This document shows positions 1 to 10,519 of a stretch of DNA of 64,000 nucleotides, one piece after another. The notes under the pieces are model-generated. The model did no database searches, was not told the origin of the DNA, and was given only the letters and a program-made list of their open reading frames with translations. The first letter of the stretch is position 1. Each line of letters opens with the position of its first letter. The DNA lies in contig OZ025869.1 in the NCBI GenBank assembly GCA_964019415.1, positions 5,022,882 through 5,086,881 of the forward strand. The letters are read 5' to 3'. A program made the position numbers and the translations under genes. The stretch is from Ianthella basta (taxonomy: Eukaryota; Porifera; Demospongiae; Verongiida; Ianthellidae).

Positions 1-1042
1 TTAACTACAAGTGGTGATTTCAACAAATTTAGTTACAACTGCATTATAGAGGTTATTTTAGCATTCTTTAAAGCATTTCAACTTCACTTTTTCCTGGTCA
101 AAATAACCAATGAGGGTTATTTTACCAGTGATTTTTTTGCGGTGTGGATGTCTGTCAAATTGTAAATACACCATTTGGCTCTTCCTTTCAAGCAAATATT
201 TGTTAGTGAGTATTATCAACACTTCATAGCTAATGAATGCAAGCTTTCCTCTGCTCCTGGTTCTGCTGCTGTAATCACTAGGTAGTATGCTTCACTTTGA
301 TGTTAAAAATTTGCTTGTAGATTTTTTTGATAGAGTTATATTGTTACTTGCACTATGTATACATGGTTTGAATGTACCTGTGATGATGTGTTATAGGTAT
401 AACTACTCACCTAAACCGTCACTATTTCAAACCGGGGTAATTGGTCTACAACTGTGTATTGAGGAGTCCACTCACTCGCGAATGGTGTTGTACTAAATGT
501 TCGTTGTGAATGAAGAAGAATTGAGACTGTACCCTAGTGACTGAATTACCCTGGGTTACCTTATCTGTGATGCTCCAGTCAGTGGTACGATGTCCAGTGT
601 AATTTATTGTGTATAGGCAGTGTGTATGAAGTGAAGCCAGTCCTTGCTCCCATGCAGAATTTATAAATGCTATGATTAATACTTGTTATCTCACTAGGTG
701 GCTGAATCAAGTCTTTCCGAGTCATTTGTTGAACATGATGCTCTCTGAGGATTAGTTTAAGTTGATTCAGGGGATCCTTAATTGTGGCAAAATTGACGCT
801 GCAGCTGCATATATGTGACAGGATTTGCGAAAAGGGACCCTTTTTACAATTTTGAAAAAAATGAGTTATACAGTGGTACATGTACCCACACAACTCCTCT
901 TTATTATACCAATGTCTGGAATCATAAGCTTGCATAAATTAAAACCAGCTCAATGAAACTACCATATTAATAGCACCAAAACTTACAGGATTTATACAAC
1001 TGAGTAACAAAACAATAATTATGCTAACACTTAAGTGTTTAC
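1..1042. other. No gene recognised
   Basis: This stretch has only short, low-similarity open frames on both strands. I see no conserved motif, terminal repeat or tandem array in it. Confidence 0.4.
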
Positions 1043-1925
1043 TGTGAAACAGTCTCTGGACACAAGCGCTTCTTGTGTCCTGGATGGCGGCACACTGAGC
1101 ACAATCGTCACTTTCTTGCTCCTGCCTCTGTCAATTGTGGCTCAGATGATTCAGTTAACATAGCAGAATTTGGCTTCGGAAGGCTTGGCTTTGGGCATGT
1201 GCTATTGGCAGCCTCTTCAGTAGTACAAAACTCTCGTATTTGTTCATATAAGTACCACTGCCTTGCAAGGGAAAGGCCTTGGAGTGGTATCTCCTCTGGA
1301 AGTTCGGTAGTTCCAGGCAGTTGTCTACAAATGGAGACTTCTTCCTGCGGACTTAAAGAGTGCCTCTGGAGTATGATAGTTCCTGGCTTTGCAGAAGAAA
1401 TGTTGAATACTTGTTATGAAAGAATTTGCGGAATAGGCTTGAAGAATTGATCCAGAAATGCCGACCATTTGTAGAAATGAACATACTGTTGCTTATATAC
1501 AGGATTGACAATATGCTGTGGAAGATTAATTGCTTTGTCAGTAGAAGACTGAACAACTTGGACTACATCCATCATTGTCTCTACCTGACACCTCCTGAAT
1601 TTCTGCTTAGAGTCCAAAGAATCAATCGGGGGCAAACTTAGTATGCCCGGGAAGCATGAATGAAATCTGAATAGCTTTGTGTCGGGTTACTAGGGTGCGC
1701 CAAGCCAAATACTGTATGACCGCATTATTTTTATTTTGACCACAACAGTTGTCGGCATGAAACAGAAGCTCAGTTTCTCCCTCTGAGTGCTCTTCGAAAA
1801 AGTGGTGCAGGAAGCTGATGACAGTATCTGCTCCTTTTCCTGTAGTACATGCCTCATCAATAAGGTAGGTTACCTGCTTACTGATAGGTTCACAGCAGAT
1901 TCCAAAAACGGCACACTTTCTTGCA
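1043..1925 (-). pseudogene. Transposase-like protein (HADNC-GQNKN type), broken
   Basis: Reading the minus strand from about 1925 gives a segment with YLIDEACTTGKG and then HADNCCGQNKNN. It continues to a proline-glycine-histidine turn (LPGHTKFAPD) and, after a frameshift near 1640, to a helical segment and YKWSAFLDQFF. It ends near 1050 with a CX2CX4HX4C zinc knuckle (CSVCRHPGHKKRLC). I know this order from repetitive, transposon-associated proteins in cnidarians, sponges and fish. The acidic residues in IDE and HADN would suit a DDE-type catalytic core, but that is inference. At least two in-frame stops (one where a tryptophan codon is expected), a frameshift and a stop just before the knuckle mark it as a pseudogene. 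No terminal repeats were found. Confidence 0.5.
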
Positions 1926-2029
1926 GTTTTGAAATAGAGTGAACATAAAATTCAGTGGCTAGAATGTAATGTCATGCAGTAATAAAAGTAATACCTAGGT
2001 AAAGGAAAAGTAAGGGAAAGTCTTCACAT

Positions 2030-4019
2030 TCAGCATGACGGGGGAACTAAACATAACAGAACATGAAGTAGCGTGTCAGTAATGGTTAGCACCCTAGTGT
2101 TTCTTGAGTGGGTAGTCATGATGTGATGTTCATTCATGGGTTTGCAACCCACATTTGCACTGCTTCTTCCTTGCTGTCCCACCACAATATCCACATTGTC
2201 GGGTTTGCTTGGTGCGTTTCTTTGGGGTATGCAGTGAGGTACATTTCCACTTTCCAGCCCTTGCTCCACCTCTGCACAGAGGTCTTCTTCATCAAGGTAC
2301 TCATCCTCACCATAGGAATGAATAATGTGCTGCCGTCCATAAACTCGTTCCTGTTCATGGCAAAGTGCACAGCCTTGCGCGAGGCAGAGAAGCTGGACTG
2401 CAGCCTGTGTGGTCGCAGTTCTGGTGACTTAGCCAGGTTGGGCGGAAAGTAGAAGACCCCTGTGGCTGTGACCTCTGCCTCAGCAAAGGCTGCCAAGTAG
2501 TTTGCAGGAGCATTGGGCATTGGGTAGGATAGCCCTGCCTGCAGGAGCCTCTCTCCAGTCGAGGTGGTGATGCCTGGCTGTTGGTACTATGGACATCACA
2601 CACTAGCTGCCTGGCATGGATGTCTATTTCACCGGCAGTGTAGATGACGATATGGGAGGCATGGGCCATTTCCCCCTGGGCAATGCATAGGGCCTTGTAC
2701 CCCAGATGGTTTGCCTTGTTGCTGGCGTGGTACACATGGGCTAACTGGATTGCAGAACAAACTGCAGCAGCCCTGGTATGTGGGCTGCCACCAAGTAGCC
2801 CCCATCCCCGTCCACCCAATCTACCGCTTCAACCGCTTGACCCACGGCTACCTCAAACTGGTACCACATGCCCAGTTGGCTGAGAGGGAGGGGAAGTGGT
2901 AAACCCTGTCCCTCCAACTGGCCGACGGCATGGTGAAGCTCCATGATGAGCAGCCTGGCGTGTGTGGGGGAGGGAGTAGATGTATGTACGGAGGAGCTGA
3001 GTAGGGTGTGGGTAGGAGGCATGGTGCTGTGCAGAATGATGCACTGTCTGAAGAATGTTGGTGTTATGTTGGCCCACAGATCCCTTGCAAATCTAGTCTT
3101 AGCTTCGGCGATGTGGCATGGGGCGGTGCCCCTCCTCTCTTGTGCATCTCCATTCACCCGGTGGAGGGCGCGGGTGCAAGCCCCACACCCACAGGCAGCA
3201 AGGGTGCTGCAGTACTGCTGGAACTCTTGCTGACAACCAGCATTTGCAATGGCCACCAGGATGCCATTGGGTCCTGAGCAGTGGTGGCACCAGCACGAGT
3301 GATGTTTGCCTGAGGAACCCTCCGATGTGGTAGTGTGCAAGAAGGGTTACACGATTGACCAGCTGGAGGAGGAACCGGATGTGGATCATGTGATCCTTGC
3401 AGTTCCATGCCTCCAAGTCGGCTGGGTCAGTGGAAGTTGGGGAGGAACAAGGTGACTCCGGCTGGAGTACAGAGCCGGTGTTTGATAGCAGGGATGCCAT
3501 GCCAGGCAACTGGTTTGCACAGGAACCGCCACCTGCATCCTGGCAGTACAACAGCTCTGCTGCCAGTGAGACAAATGCATAATACTTTAACCCCCTTACT
3601 GTTATTACAATCATGCAATGGTACTGTATGCTTAGTATTGTATCACTCAGTTTATGTTCACTTTGCTAGTAAAGTCACGGTTTTGCAGGTGAACCATTCC
3701 CCAAAAATAGAGGCTTCTCCTGATCCTTACTGGCTCTCTTAGGCTTTTTTGTCTTTTTAGCTGCAGTAGGTTTTTTCTTTCGCTGCTTTGGGGGCTTCCA
3801 ATCCAGCAAGTCTACTACCTTGGCTTGGTAGTGACAAGAATTGAATTTCACCGCGACTACGCTGTCTTTGGCAAGGTCCACAAGATTGCCAATCATGTGC
3901 TTGACGTTCACACGATTCTTCTGTCCTTTGTCCTTAGATTCCAGCCACCCTACGCAGATTTCGTTCCTTCTTCTAGCCATTCTCCTTCTACACGATATGA
4001 TCACACCTTGAAATGCCAC
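2030..4019 (-). CDS. Unrecognised minus-strand gene of the cassette, copy 1
   Basis: The clearest exon candidate is 3675-4019. Its reading frame starts MAFQGV, with a second Met before ARRRNEICVGW, and encodes about 80 residues with a VAVKFNSCHYQAKVVDLLDW segment that could form a small beta-barrel-like domain. A lysine-rich tail with clusters such as RKKKP and KKTKKPKR follows. Further open segments lie at 3099-3614, 2741-3340 and 2134-2520, but the frame changes between them, so introns or frameshifts are needed and the model is uncertain. The gene runs divergently from the BEN-type gene that begins near 4234. I do not recognise the family. The basic tail suggests a nucleic-acid-binding or nuclear protein, which is inference. 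Confidence 0.35.
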
Positions 4020-4233
4020 CTCGGGGTGGTATTATAGGTGCTAATGGGACGTACGCAATAACGTAGCAAACGAAACTAAATGCAGAGCGCAGAGGTTTCG
4101 TATCAGAGCGAGCGGCTTTGGATTATCGACGATTTGAAGAAACGTCTGCTACTAGCCCTCACTATTACAAGAAAATTGGGTAAAATGATCGTGCTAATAA
4201 CTGCGTGTAGCTGCATGTACACGCATAAAACAC

Positions 4234-5262
4234 GTGCACGCGCATTCGGTCACCTGCGTTCAATGTGCGTTTTCATGGTACAGTATTTCTAATCACTACT
4301 GTAGTCTTAGTAGTAGCTGGCTTCTTCCATACGCCTGTTCACTGTCCACCTCTCTTCTTACATTCTTCTTCAACAACAAGACACCTCCTTCTTGGCTGGC
4401 AAGTGGGTCCCCTGCTTCTGGTTGTGAAGAATTTCAGTGTGAAGATGGCATTCATATAGTGACTGAGGACTCCGAAGATGAAGATGCTGCTACTCCCCTG
4501 AGTGATGTAACAAATACTCAAGGCAACATCCAATCTCGATGCCCCGTATCTTTGCCAGCTGTTCCTTCTGCGCTTGCTTCCTCACGTCTATCTCATCCTC
4601 GCTCGCCCCCCCCCCCACTCCTCCTCTACTACTGTCTCATCCTCCCCCGTGCCCATCTCATCTTCCCTCGTGCCCATCTTCTCCTTCATGCCCATCTCCT
4701 CCCTCATGCCCATCTCCTCCTCCCTCATGCCCATCTCCTCCCTCACACCCATCTCATCCTCCCTCACACCCATCTCATCCTCCCTCGCCTCCCATCTCAT
4801 CCTCCTCCTCTACCACCACTTCATTCTCTCTCTCACCCATCTTATCCTCCCTCACACCCATCTTATCCTACTCCACCCCCGTCTTATCCTACCTCACACC
4901 CGTCTCATCCTCCTCCTCCTCATCACTATCCTGTGCATCATTATTCCTCCCTACCTACACCACACTACTATTCCTCCCCTCCTACACCACACTACTATTC
5001 CTCCCCTCCTACACCACACTACTATTCCTCCCCTCCTACACCACACTACTATTCCTCCCCTCCTACACCACTACTATCCTCCACCTACTATACATTATTA
5101 CCACACATCAGCTCCTCAGTACCCCCTTTCACCTCCCCCAAATGCCCACCCACCCAAACCAAAGACTGCTACAAAGGAATCCAGTGAGGAGGCAGAATCG
5201 GAGACAGAAGCAGAAGCTGAAAGTGACTGGGGGTGGATTTTGAGTCAACCTTCGAGGAGTGC
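4234..5262 (+). pseudogene. BEN-type gene, copy 1, truncated before the BEN domain
   Basis: The reading frame carries an acidic segment (DGIHIVTEDSEDEDAATPL), a long Pro/Ser/Leu-rich low-complexity region and a 27-bp tandem repeat. It then enters an acidic stretch (ESSEEAESETEAEAESD) that lies just upstream of the BEN domain in copy 2. Here the sequence stops matching at 5262, so the BEN domain is absent. The acidic N-terminal frame and the frame leading to the BEN linker differ. A long run of C near 4606-4616, longer than in copy 2, is a likely cause of the shift. An intron cannot be excluded. This copy is very unlikely to make a functional BEN protein. Confidence 0.6.
4942..5068 (+). repeat. 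27-bp coding VNTR, about 4 units
   Basis: The unit is built around CCACACTACTATTCC and is 27 bp, or nine codons (HYYSSPPTP in one frame). Copy 1 of the cassette has about four full units. Copy 2 has twelve. Confidence 0.85.
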
Positions 5263-5414
5263 TTGGCCTGAGGCTTCAACTCTCTTTCCCTCCCAATCTT
5301 CATGCGCATCGTCTGGCTGTGCCTCCTCAATTGCACTGATGATTCATCTGTCCATATAACGTTTTCAAAGTTGTCCTTTGTGTCTAAGCACATTCTTGCA
5401 AATTCCAATCTTAC
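5263..5414 (-). pseudogene. Tc1-like transposase fragment
   Basis: The minus strand encodes MEFARMCLDTKDNFENV and the first catalytic block IWTDESSVQL. It is nearly identical to 22126-22280 of the larger Tc1-like transposase. Similarity starts abruptly where the cassette ends (5262) and is lost again at 5415. It is about 50 codons long, so only a scrap of the DDE domain remains. Confidence 0.8.
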
Positions 5415-5929
5415 GCATGTCGATCATTTTCTGCCTCTCCTTTGTCAGACTATTCTCCAAAGTCTGCCTAGATTTTCTGTACCTCCAACTTCTCCAGTTC
5501 CTTGCGTGTAGTCTTATTTGCCTCTTCCAGTTAATCCCATTTGTTCCCTTTGTAGCTGTTTCCTGTGTCTCCTGATATTTATCATCTTCCTATTCTCTGC
5601 CAAAGTATGTTTTCCCTCGTTGGTCGTTTCCAGCTTTCAACTTTCTCCTACCTGGTATCTCTTGTTGTGCACCTGAATAGGTTAAGCATTACCATGTCAA
5701 CAGAGTATACTGACAAACTGCAAGTCCTAACTGTATACCTTTGCACGGAGCCATGCTGTTGCTTTAGTGACCACTTCTTCCGAGTCAATAACAATGTTAT
5801 GTCAGTATGAGCCACGATGGTCTTGAGTAGCCCTTTCTCCTTGCTTACAGAAACTCCTATGCCTAGCATGGTGAAGTTGAAATGCCATGATTCAATGGGT
5901 TTAGATTTGCAGTGACTTTCATTTTATGT

Positions 5930-6696
5930 ACTTACTATCTTCGAACGGTGCTGTATCCAATGTGGAACACCTTTGCTACTTGTTTGTATGCTGCCACCTT
6001 TGCCATGCCTGTTGCAAGTAATTGCTGTATCAAGCAAATGGTCACTTGTCATTTGTGTTGCCGGCTCAAATCTTGCATCCAGCTGTCCACCAAATCACGG
6101 GACTCATCATCAGTCAACCATTCACTAGTCATTCCATCAGAGTCTGACTCACTGCTCTGTAGTGGAACAATTATTATTTTTGTATGTACCTATCTTCTTT
6201 TTATTATCTGGCTATTTTGCATGAATGTCATCAATGATTAAATGTTGAAAGTGATTGTGTTTACCTCAGTTTCATCACTCGAGGATGAGGACAGATCAGA
6301 AAGGTCTGTCCAGGGGCCAGCAGAGCTTCATCTTCTGAATCGAGGGGATACTCTTGCTCCTCTGAGTCAGACTCAGACCACTCGGGGGAGTGCTAGGTTC
6401 GGGTTCTACTGCTGACAGCCTGGAAGGACCAGGTTGTTGTTCACCTGTTGCATTTGCACGGGACTGCTGCGTGTGTGCTGCTGGTTGCTGAGTGCCTGCT
6501 GCATGATTTGCAGCCTGAGCTGCGACTTGTGGAACATTACTATCACCATTAACGCTTGCTCGATGCAGTGCCTGCATGCTGAGCATTGTTTTGGCTGCCT
6601 TAGCGGCTGAAGCCAATTCCATGCCCCTCCTTTGAGCTCGCTTTCGCGACCAGGGTCTTCGCGCAACGTTCGGCTGTGAAGTTGATTCGATTCCAT
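5930..6696 (-). pseudogene. Possible transposase N-terminal region with helix-turn-helix
   Basis: From 6622 the minus strand encodes an Ala/Gln-rich segment, and from 6300 an acidic Ser/Asp segment. At about 6180-5930 it reads DGMTSEWLTDDESRDLVDSW and then, past one stop, a helix-turn-helix-like stretch ending in FHIGYSTVRR. Such segments sit at the front of several IS630/Tc1-like and Harbinger-type transposases. The catalytic domain is not visible downstream: 5415-5900 has only short frames, one rich in Lys/Glu. Assignment to a family is not possible from sequence alone. Confidence 0.35.
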
Positions 6697-7019
6697 CTGT
6701 AGGAACTTGTCACTGTGCCATTCGTCTTCCGGTATATCACTTTCAAAGAACTGGTAAGTTTCACGATGTGAAATGGAGGCTTATACTCAGTATCAGCTGA
6801 AGAACGGCGATTGATTTTTGGCTTATATAAGTGGCGGCCATATTGCTATTGGCGACACGCGATTGCTACCGTGTTGCCTTGCACACATGCATGTTTTGTG
6901 ACCAAAATAGAGCGATCTCATTGGTCTACATCACCGTGGCTTACTTTTTAAGCCGTATCTCACTTACCGAACGCAATTCAACGATTCTGAAGCCAAATTC
7001 GAAATCTACGGTAAATTCC

Positions 7020-7305
7020 TTGTAATAATACACACGCCAACGTAGAGTGCTGCTCGCGTGTGTCTGCGAGCGAAACCGTATATATTTTGCTCTCTTATGG
7101 TGTCTTGCACTATAGTCTGATCACCTCCTGACAACAAGAAGGGTAAATCATTCAGATGATGGCTGATGTGCGTTCAGGTCATGCAGTGGTTCATAGTCCA
7201 GCACTGTCTACTGTTCTAGATTAATCTGGGACAGGTTGTTGCGGATCCAGCAGCAGTAATGTTGGAACACGCTGGTATGGCCACACAGAGACTACTTTAG
7301 CCAGT
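7020..7305. other. No gene recognised
   Basis: There are only short open frames here and no repeat structure that I can see. It lies between the HTH-like remnant and the Penelope-like repeat. Confidence 0.3.
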
Positions 7306-7500
7306 TTAAATTATTATTGATGAAGGCTTCTGTCGTCTAAATCAAGTTCTTTTCAGCTAGTGTCTCGTCAAGATTTTAAAGGAATTTTTATACACTAGTT
7401 TGTGCAGTTTTTGCATTTGCATATCCAAAGGATTATGGTTACATCAGATTGATACCAGTGCTGACAAACACCCTTTCTTTAAATTAGCTGAAGATTGGAA
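7306..7500 (+). repeat. Penelope-like terminal repeat, plus-orientation copy
   Basis: This is the reverse complement of 16596-16762 over about 160 bases. It shares GATGAAGGCTTCTGT, then TCTAAATCAAGTTCTTTT, GTCTCGTCAAGATT, and TTTGCATTTGCATATCCAAAG. It carries the 5' half of the hammerhead-like core seen in the other copy but lacks the AGGAAGCCGAAAC half, so the ribozyme fold is destroyed here. Confidence 0.65.
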
Positions 7501-8229
7501 GATGGAAACATAATATTTGCACATACCGTATCATCGCTGTTATCATGATAGGTAAATGGATAATTTTCTGGCAAGTTTAGAGAACTTATGCTGCATCTGT
7601 GGAAGCAGATTCTCAAGGAATGCAGGGCACTGCTATCTTTGCTCCCTTTATGAAGAGAACTTGGAGGCAGCTTTCATTAGCTTCTGGCAACATTTCACAC
7701 CTTTGACCTGATGTCTGCATTTCTCCAAGCATGCCAACTGCTTTGCGTTGTGTTGGAAGAAGCAGGTTGTGAGTAATGCATACGCCATTGCAACACCATA
7801 TCTGGATGTTTTCATGATGGCATTGATGTTCCTTTACAAATTCTCATTCCTGTTTGTTCCTCTGCTGGGTTTAATGTCTGACAAACACCCTTTCACCATG
7901 TACTCTTGGAGATATTTAATCTCCAGGGCACGCCTGTGGGACAGGTCCATTTGTTTACAATGGGCTGCACACTACTTTACATAACACCTAAAGATGTGAA
8001 ATTTATTGGTTTCTATGGCAGTGCATGTGATGTCGTGTGATGTGCATGTGCTGAAAGAGCTCCAAGCCAAATACGTCATCAAACGTCATATCTAGCCGTG
8101 CACATTGTTCTGAAGGGAGATCGAGTACAGACAGTCCTCTAACTGTTCCAGTGGACCACGACTCCCTGGACAAGACAAAGATAGGTGCCCATGACGCAAG
8201 GTAAGATAAGAGACATGTAGTATGCAGTT

Positions 8230-8720
8230 AGGAAATCACTAGTCAGCATATTTCCCAACTTACCTACATTTCTTGACAAAGGAGATAAGAGGTTCAGGCT
8301 ACTGCACAACAGCTTGGATGTTCTGTTTCGAGGGCTACGTGAGAGGAAGGAACATCGGTACCTCCACATCTCACCACCAGTCGTTCACAAGGGACGAAAT
8401 TGATCAGCTATGGGAATCGGGGGTCCACGGAACAGACAGTCCACACTCTCTCCTGAATGATTGATCATGAAGTATGCAAGGTGATAGTGGATGTGCTTCT
8501 GAAAAGGTACATTAGAATTGCAACAGGACCTCAGGCAATGGACATAGTCAGAGAGTTTGAGCAACAGTGTTTTTTTCCACAGTGCTTCGGAACAATTGAT
8601 GGATTGCACATACCAATAATAGCTCCAAAGGACAGTCACACAGACTACTGCAATCGCAAAGGTTCTATTCCATTGTGCTGCAGGCCCTAGTAGATCATCA
8701 GTACCGAGGAGGCATATGCA
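8230..8720 (+). pseudogene. PIF/Harbinger (HARBI1-like) transposase fragment
   Basis: The plus strand encodes VCKVIVDVLLKRYIRIATG, then REFEQQCFFPQCFGTIDGLHIPI with the first catalytic Asp of a DDE_Tnp_4 domain in the usual GxIDGxHI context. SHTDYCNRKG and, after a frameshift near 8670, FYSIVLQALVDHQYR follow. An upstream segment from about 8270 (DKRFRLLHNSLDVLFRGL) is in another frame, and stops interrupt near 8460. The second and third catalytic acidic residues are missing, so this is a dead fragment. A pair of short inverted motifs (CCCAGGTTTGAACCTGGG) at 8837-8854 and a repeated TTCACACGGG near 8795-8880 may be remnants of element ends. Confidence 0.75.
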
Positions 8721-8969
8721 GGTTTCAAGAAGACAAGAAAGAATGGCAGCAGCGGCAGGAGACCTGTCCCTCGAAGGAGCATTGATGCAGCAAAGATCTG
8801 CACTTGAACCCCCTTTTCACACGGGGCACCGTGACCCAGGTTTGAACCTGGGTCGACCTGGGTTGTAACGTTCACACGGGTAGTAACATTCCTGTTGTTA
8901 ATGATGTAATCTTACAGGTCAATTATGTAAACAAATAACACACAACTATGTGCACTAGTGTGAACAAAG

Positions 8970-9775
8970 ATGGCGGCTACGGCGATGATCAATTTGTTTC
9001 GGAATGGTGTGGCTCAAACAGCGACAAAAGATGCATTTAAGGAGCAGGAGGAGTCGTACCTTAGCCAGGAGGAGACGTTTTGCAGCTTTTTGTTAAGACC
9101 AGGAGGCAGAATTGAGGGCTGTTGCAAGCGCTCTGTCAGCGGACTTATTATTGATGATGAGCTCAGGGCAGCACCAATCCGTTTGGACACGGAGCAGGAG
9201 CCATGCATTCATGGAGGTGATTTTTTCAGCATGGGATGACCTGGACTGGAAGAGGAATTTCCGTGTTACCAGAAGAACCTTCCGGCATTTGTGTGATGAA
9301 CTTTGCGTCAGATTGCATCATGACAGTAGACTTCGACATCGACAGACCATACATACATACATACATACATGAATCGGCCTATTACAGCACCGGAGTTAGA
9401 AAGTAAGAAGCTAAAATGTGTGCAAGTTAATGAAAGAGTTCCAGATGGATACTGGCCTATCAGTAGCTAGCTAAAATGATTCGTTTTCCAATTGGCCTGT
9501 TGGTGGTTACTCTTTCTTTCTTCTTTCTAACCACTCTCGACTGGCACTGATGAAGCTGTGCGACACTCAGGGGCGTCACCCACCTGAGCCTCGACAGACC
9601 ATAACTGTAGAGAAAAGAGTAGCTGTTGCTTTATGGAGGCTTAGTACCAATGTGGAGTACCGAACAATCTCCCATCTCTTTGGTATTGGAGTGTCAACTG
9701 CATGTAACATTGTTCATGAGGTTTGTAGAGCAATTGTGGACTGTCTCCTCAGTATATATGTCAAGATCCCTCAGG
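8970..9775 (+). pseudogene. Chimeric PIF/Harbinger transposase N-terminal fragments
   Basis: At 8970 a frame opens with MAATAMINLFRNG. From 9210 another frame gives FSAWDDLDWKRNFRVTRRTF, a typical HARBI1 N-terminal block. After about 250 unrelated bases the family resumes at 9590 with ITVEKRVAVALWRLSTNVEY and HLFGIGVSTACNIVHEV, the helix-turn-helix region. The two blocks meet at a repeated 12-mer CGACAGACCATA at about 9338 and 9593. The intervening piece includes a CATA microsatellite. The catalytic domain is absent. This looks like two Harbinger pieces joined, or one piece split by an insertion. Confidence 0.7.
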
Positions 9776-10505
9776 GAAATGGTGCCGAAGGGTGGCTGCT
9801 CATAGGAGGAGGTACACCTGGTCCAGGCATATACATTGGTGGTGAAGGGAAGCCATACGTCATTGCACCAACAAACTGGGACATCATCGACATCATGCTG
9901 AGCATGGAGTCCATGTACTTTTGCTCCCTTTCCTCCACCCACTTCTCTCGCAATTCCTCTCTTGCTCTCTGCTCCTTCTCAAACCCCTCACGCCTCTCTC
10001 TTTCCTTGGCTTGTGCTGCTAGCACATCCTTAACTAAAGAACTAGCAGCTTTCTCTGCAAATTGCACAGTTGTCAATCTTTTTCTTTCCTTTTTATGTAT
10101 GGGAATGTCATCATCTGGTAGTCCAGAAGGGGTTGTTGGATGACTACCAGTTGATGGACATGGGGTTGCTGGGCTATTGCCGGCTGCTGGACAAGGGGTT
10201 GTTGGGCGACTGCCAGCTGCTGGACAAGGGGGCGGGGATTGCAGTGGGGTTGAAGCACCTGAGAAAGTGGCCTGGTCTTCTGCCTGAGTGTCCACCCTGC
10301 CTTCAGCTTCAGTAGTCGCTTCGTCGGTGCCCACACCAGCTTCTGCCTCAGTGTTAGCTTCCTCTGAAGTGGTCTCTCTGTGCAAGGTTGGTAGAGGCTT
10401 GGTAATGAAGCTGGTGGAGTGCTGTGTCCTTTGGGTGAAATTTTGGAAATACCAAGAAAGTGGATTCACACAGATTGGTGTGGCCTCTACCAAGTTCAGG
10501 ATCAA
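9771..10505 (-). CDS. Low-complexity coiled-coil protein, Harbinger MYB-partner-like
   Basis: This is a 244-codon minus-strand frame. Its N-terminal third is acidic (many TEAE motifs). A Pro/Thr-rich repeat (TPCPAAG, PATPCPSTG) comes next, then a charged coiled coil (AAQAKERERREGFEKEQRAR), and a Met/Pro-rich tail. The arrangement resembles the C-terminal part of the MYB-like second protein of Harbinger elements at 28716-29183, but without that protein's MYB domain. It abuts the HARBI1 fragment on the opposite strand at 9775, as the two genes of such an element can. A true start and an upstream MYB exon were not found, so it may be incomplete. Confidence 0.4.
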   Translation of the reverse strand: MILNLVEATPICVNPLSWYFQNFTQRTQHSTSFITKPLPTLHRETTSEEANTEAEAGVGTDEATTEAEGRVDTQAEDQATFSGASTPLQSPPPCPAAGSRPTTPCPAAGNSPATPCPSTGSHPTTPSGLPDDDIPIHKKERKRLTTVQFAEKAASSLVKDVLAAQAKERERREGFEKEQRAREELREKWVEEREQKYMDSMLSMMSMMSQFVGAMTYGFPSPPMYMPGPGVPPPMSSHPSAPFP

Positions 10506-10519
10506 TTATTTCATCTGCG

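Larger units (their letters stand above)
1971..5262. repeat. Two-gene cassette, copy 1 (direct repeat of 16796-20190)
   Basis: This block matches 16796-20190 almost base for base in the same orientation. The differences are small indels plus single substitutions. Copy 1 lacks about 45 bases present in copy 2 near 16917-16960 and about 65 bases near 17605-17670, but has an extra stretch near 2455-2500. The match stops at 5262, where copy 1 runs straight into a Tc1-like fragment while copy 2 continues into the BEN domain. No inverted terminal repeats or target duplication were visible at the shared left boundary. Confidence 0.9.

Noticed and set aside
8837..8862. Sequence resembling a tRNA T-arm (GGTTTGAACC)
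   Set aside because: No anticodon arm, D-arm or acceptor stem can be folded around it. It is a short palindrome inside a Harbinger-related end.
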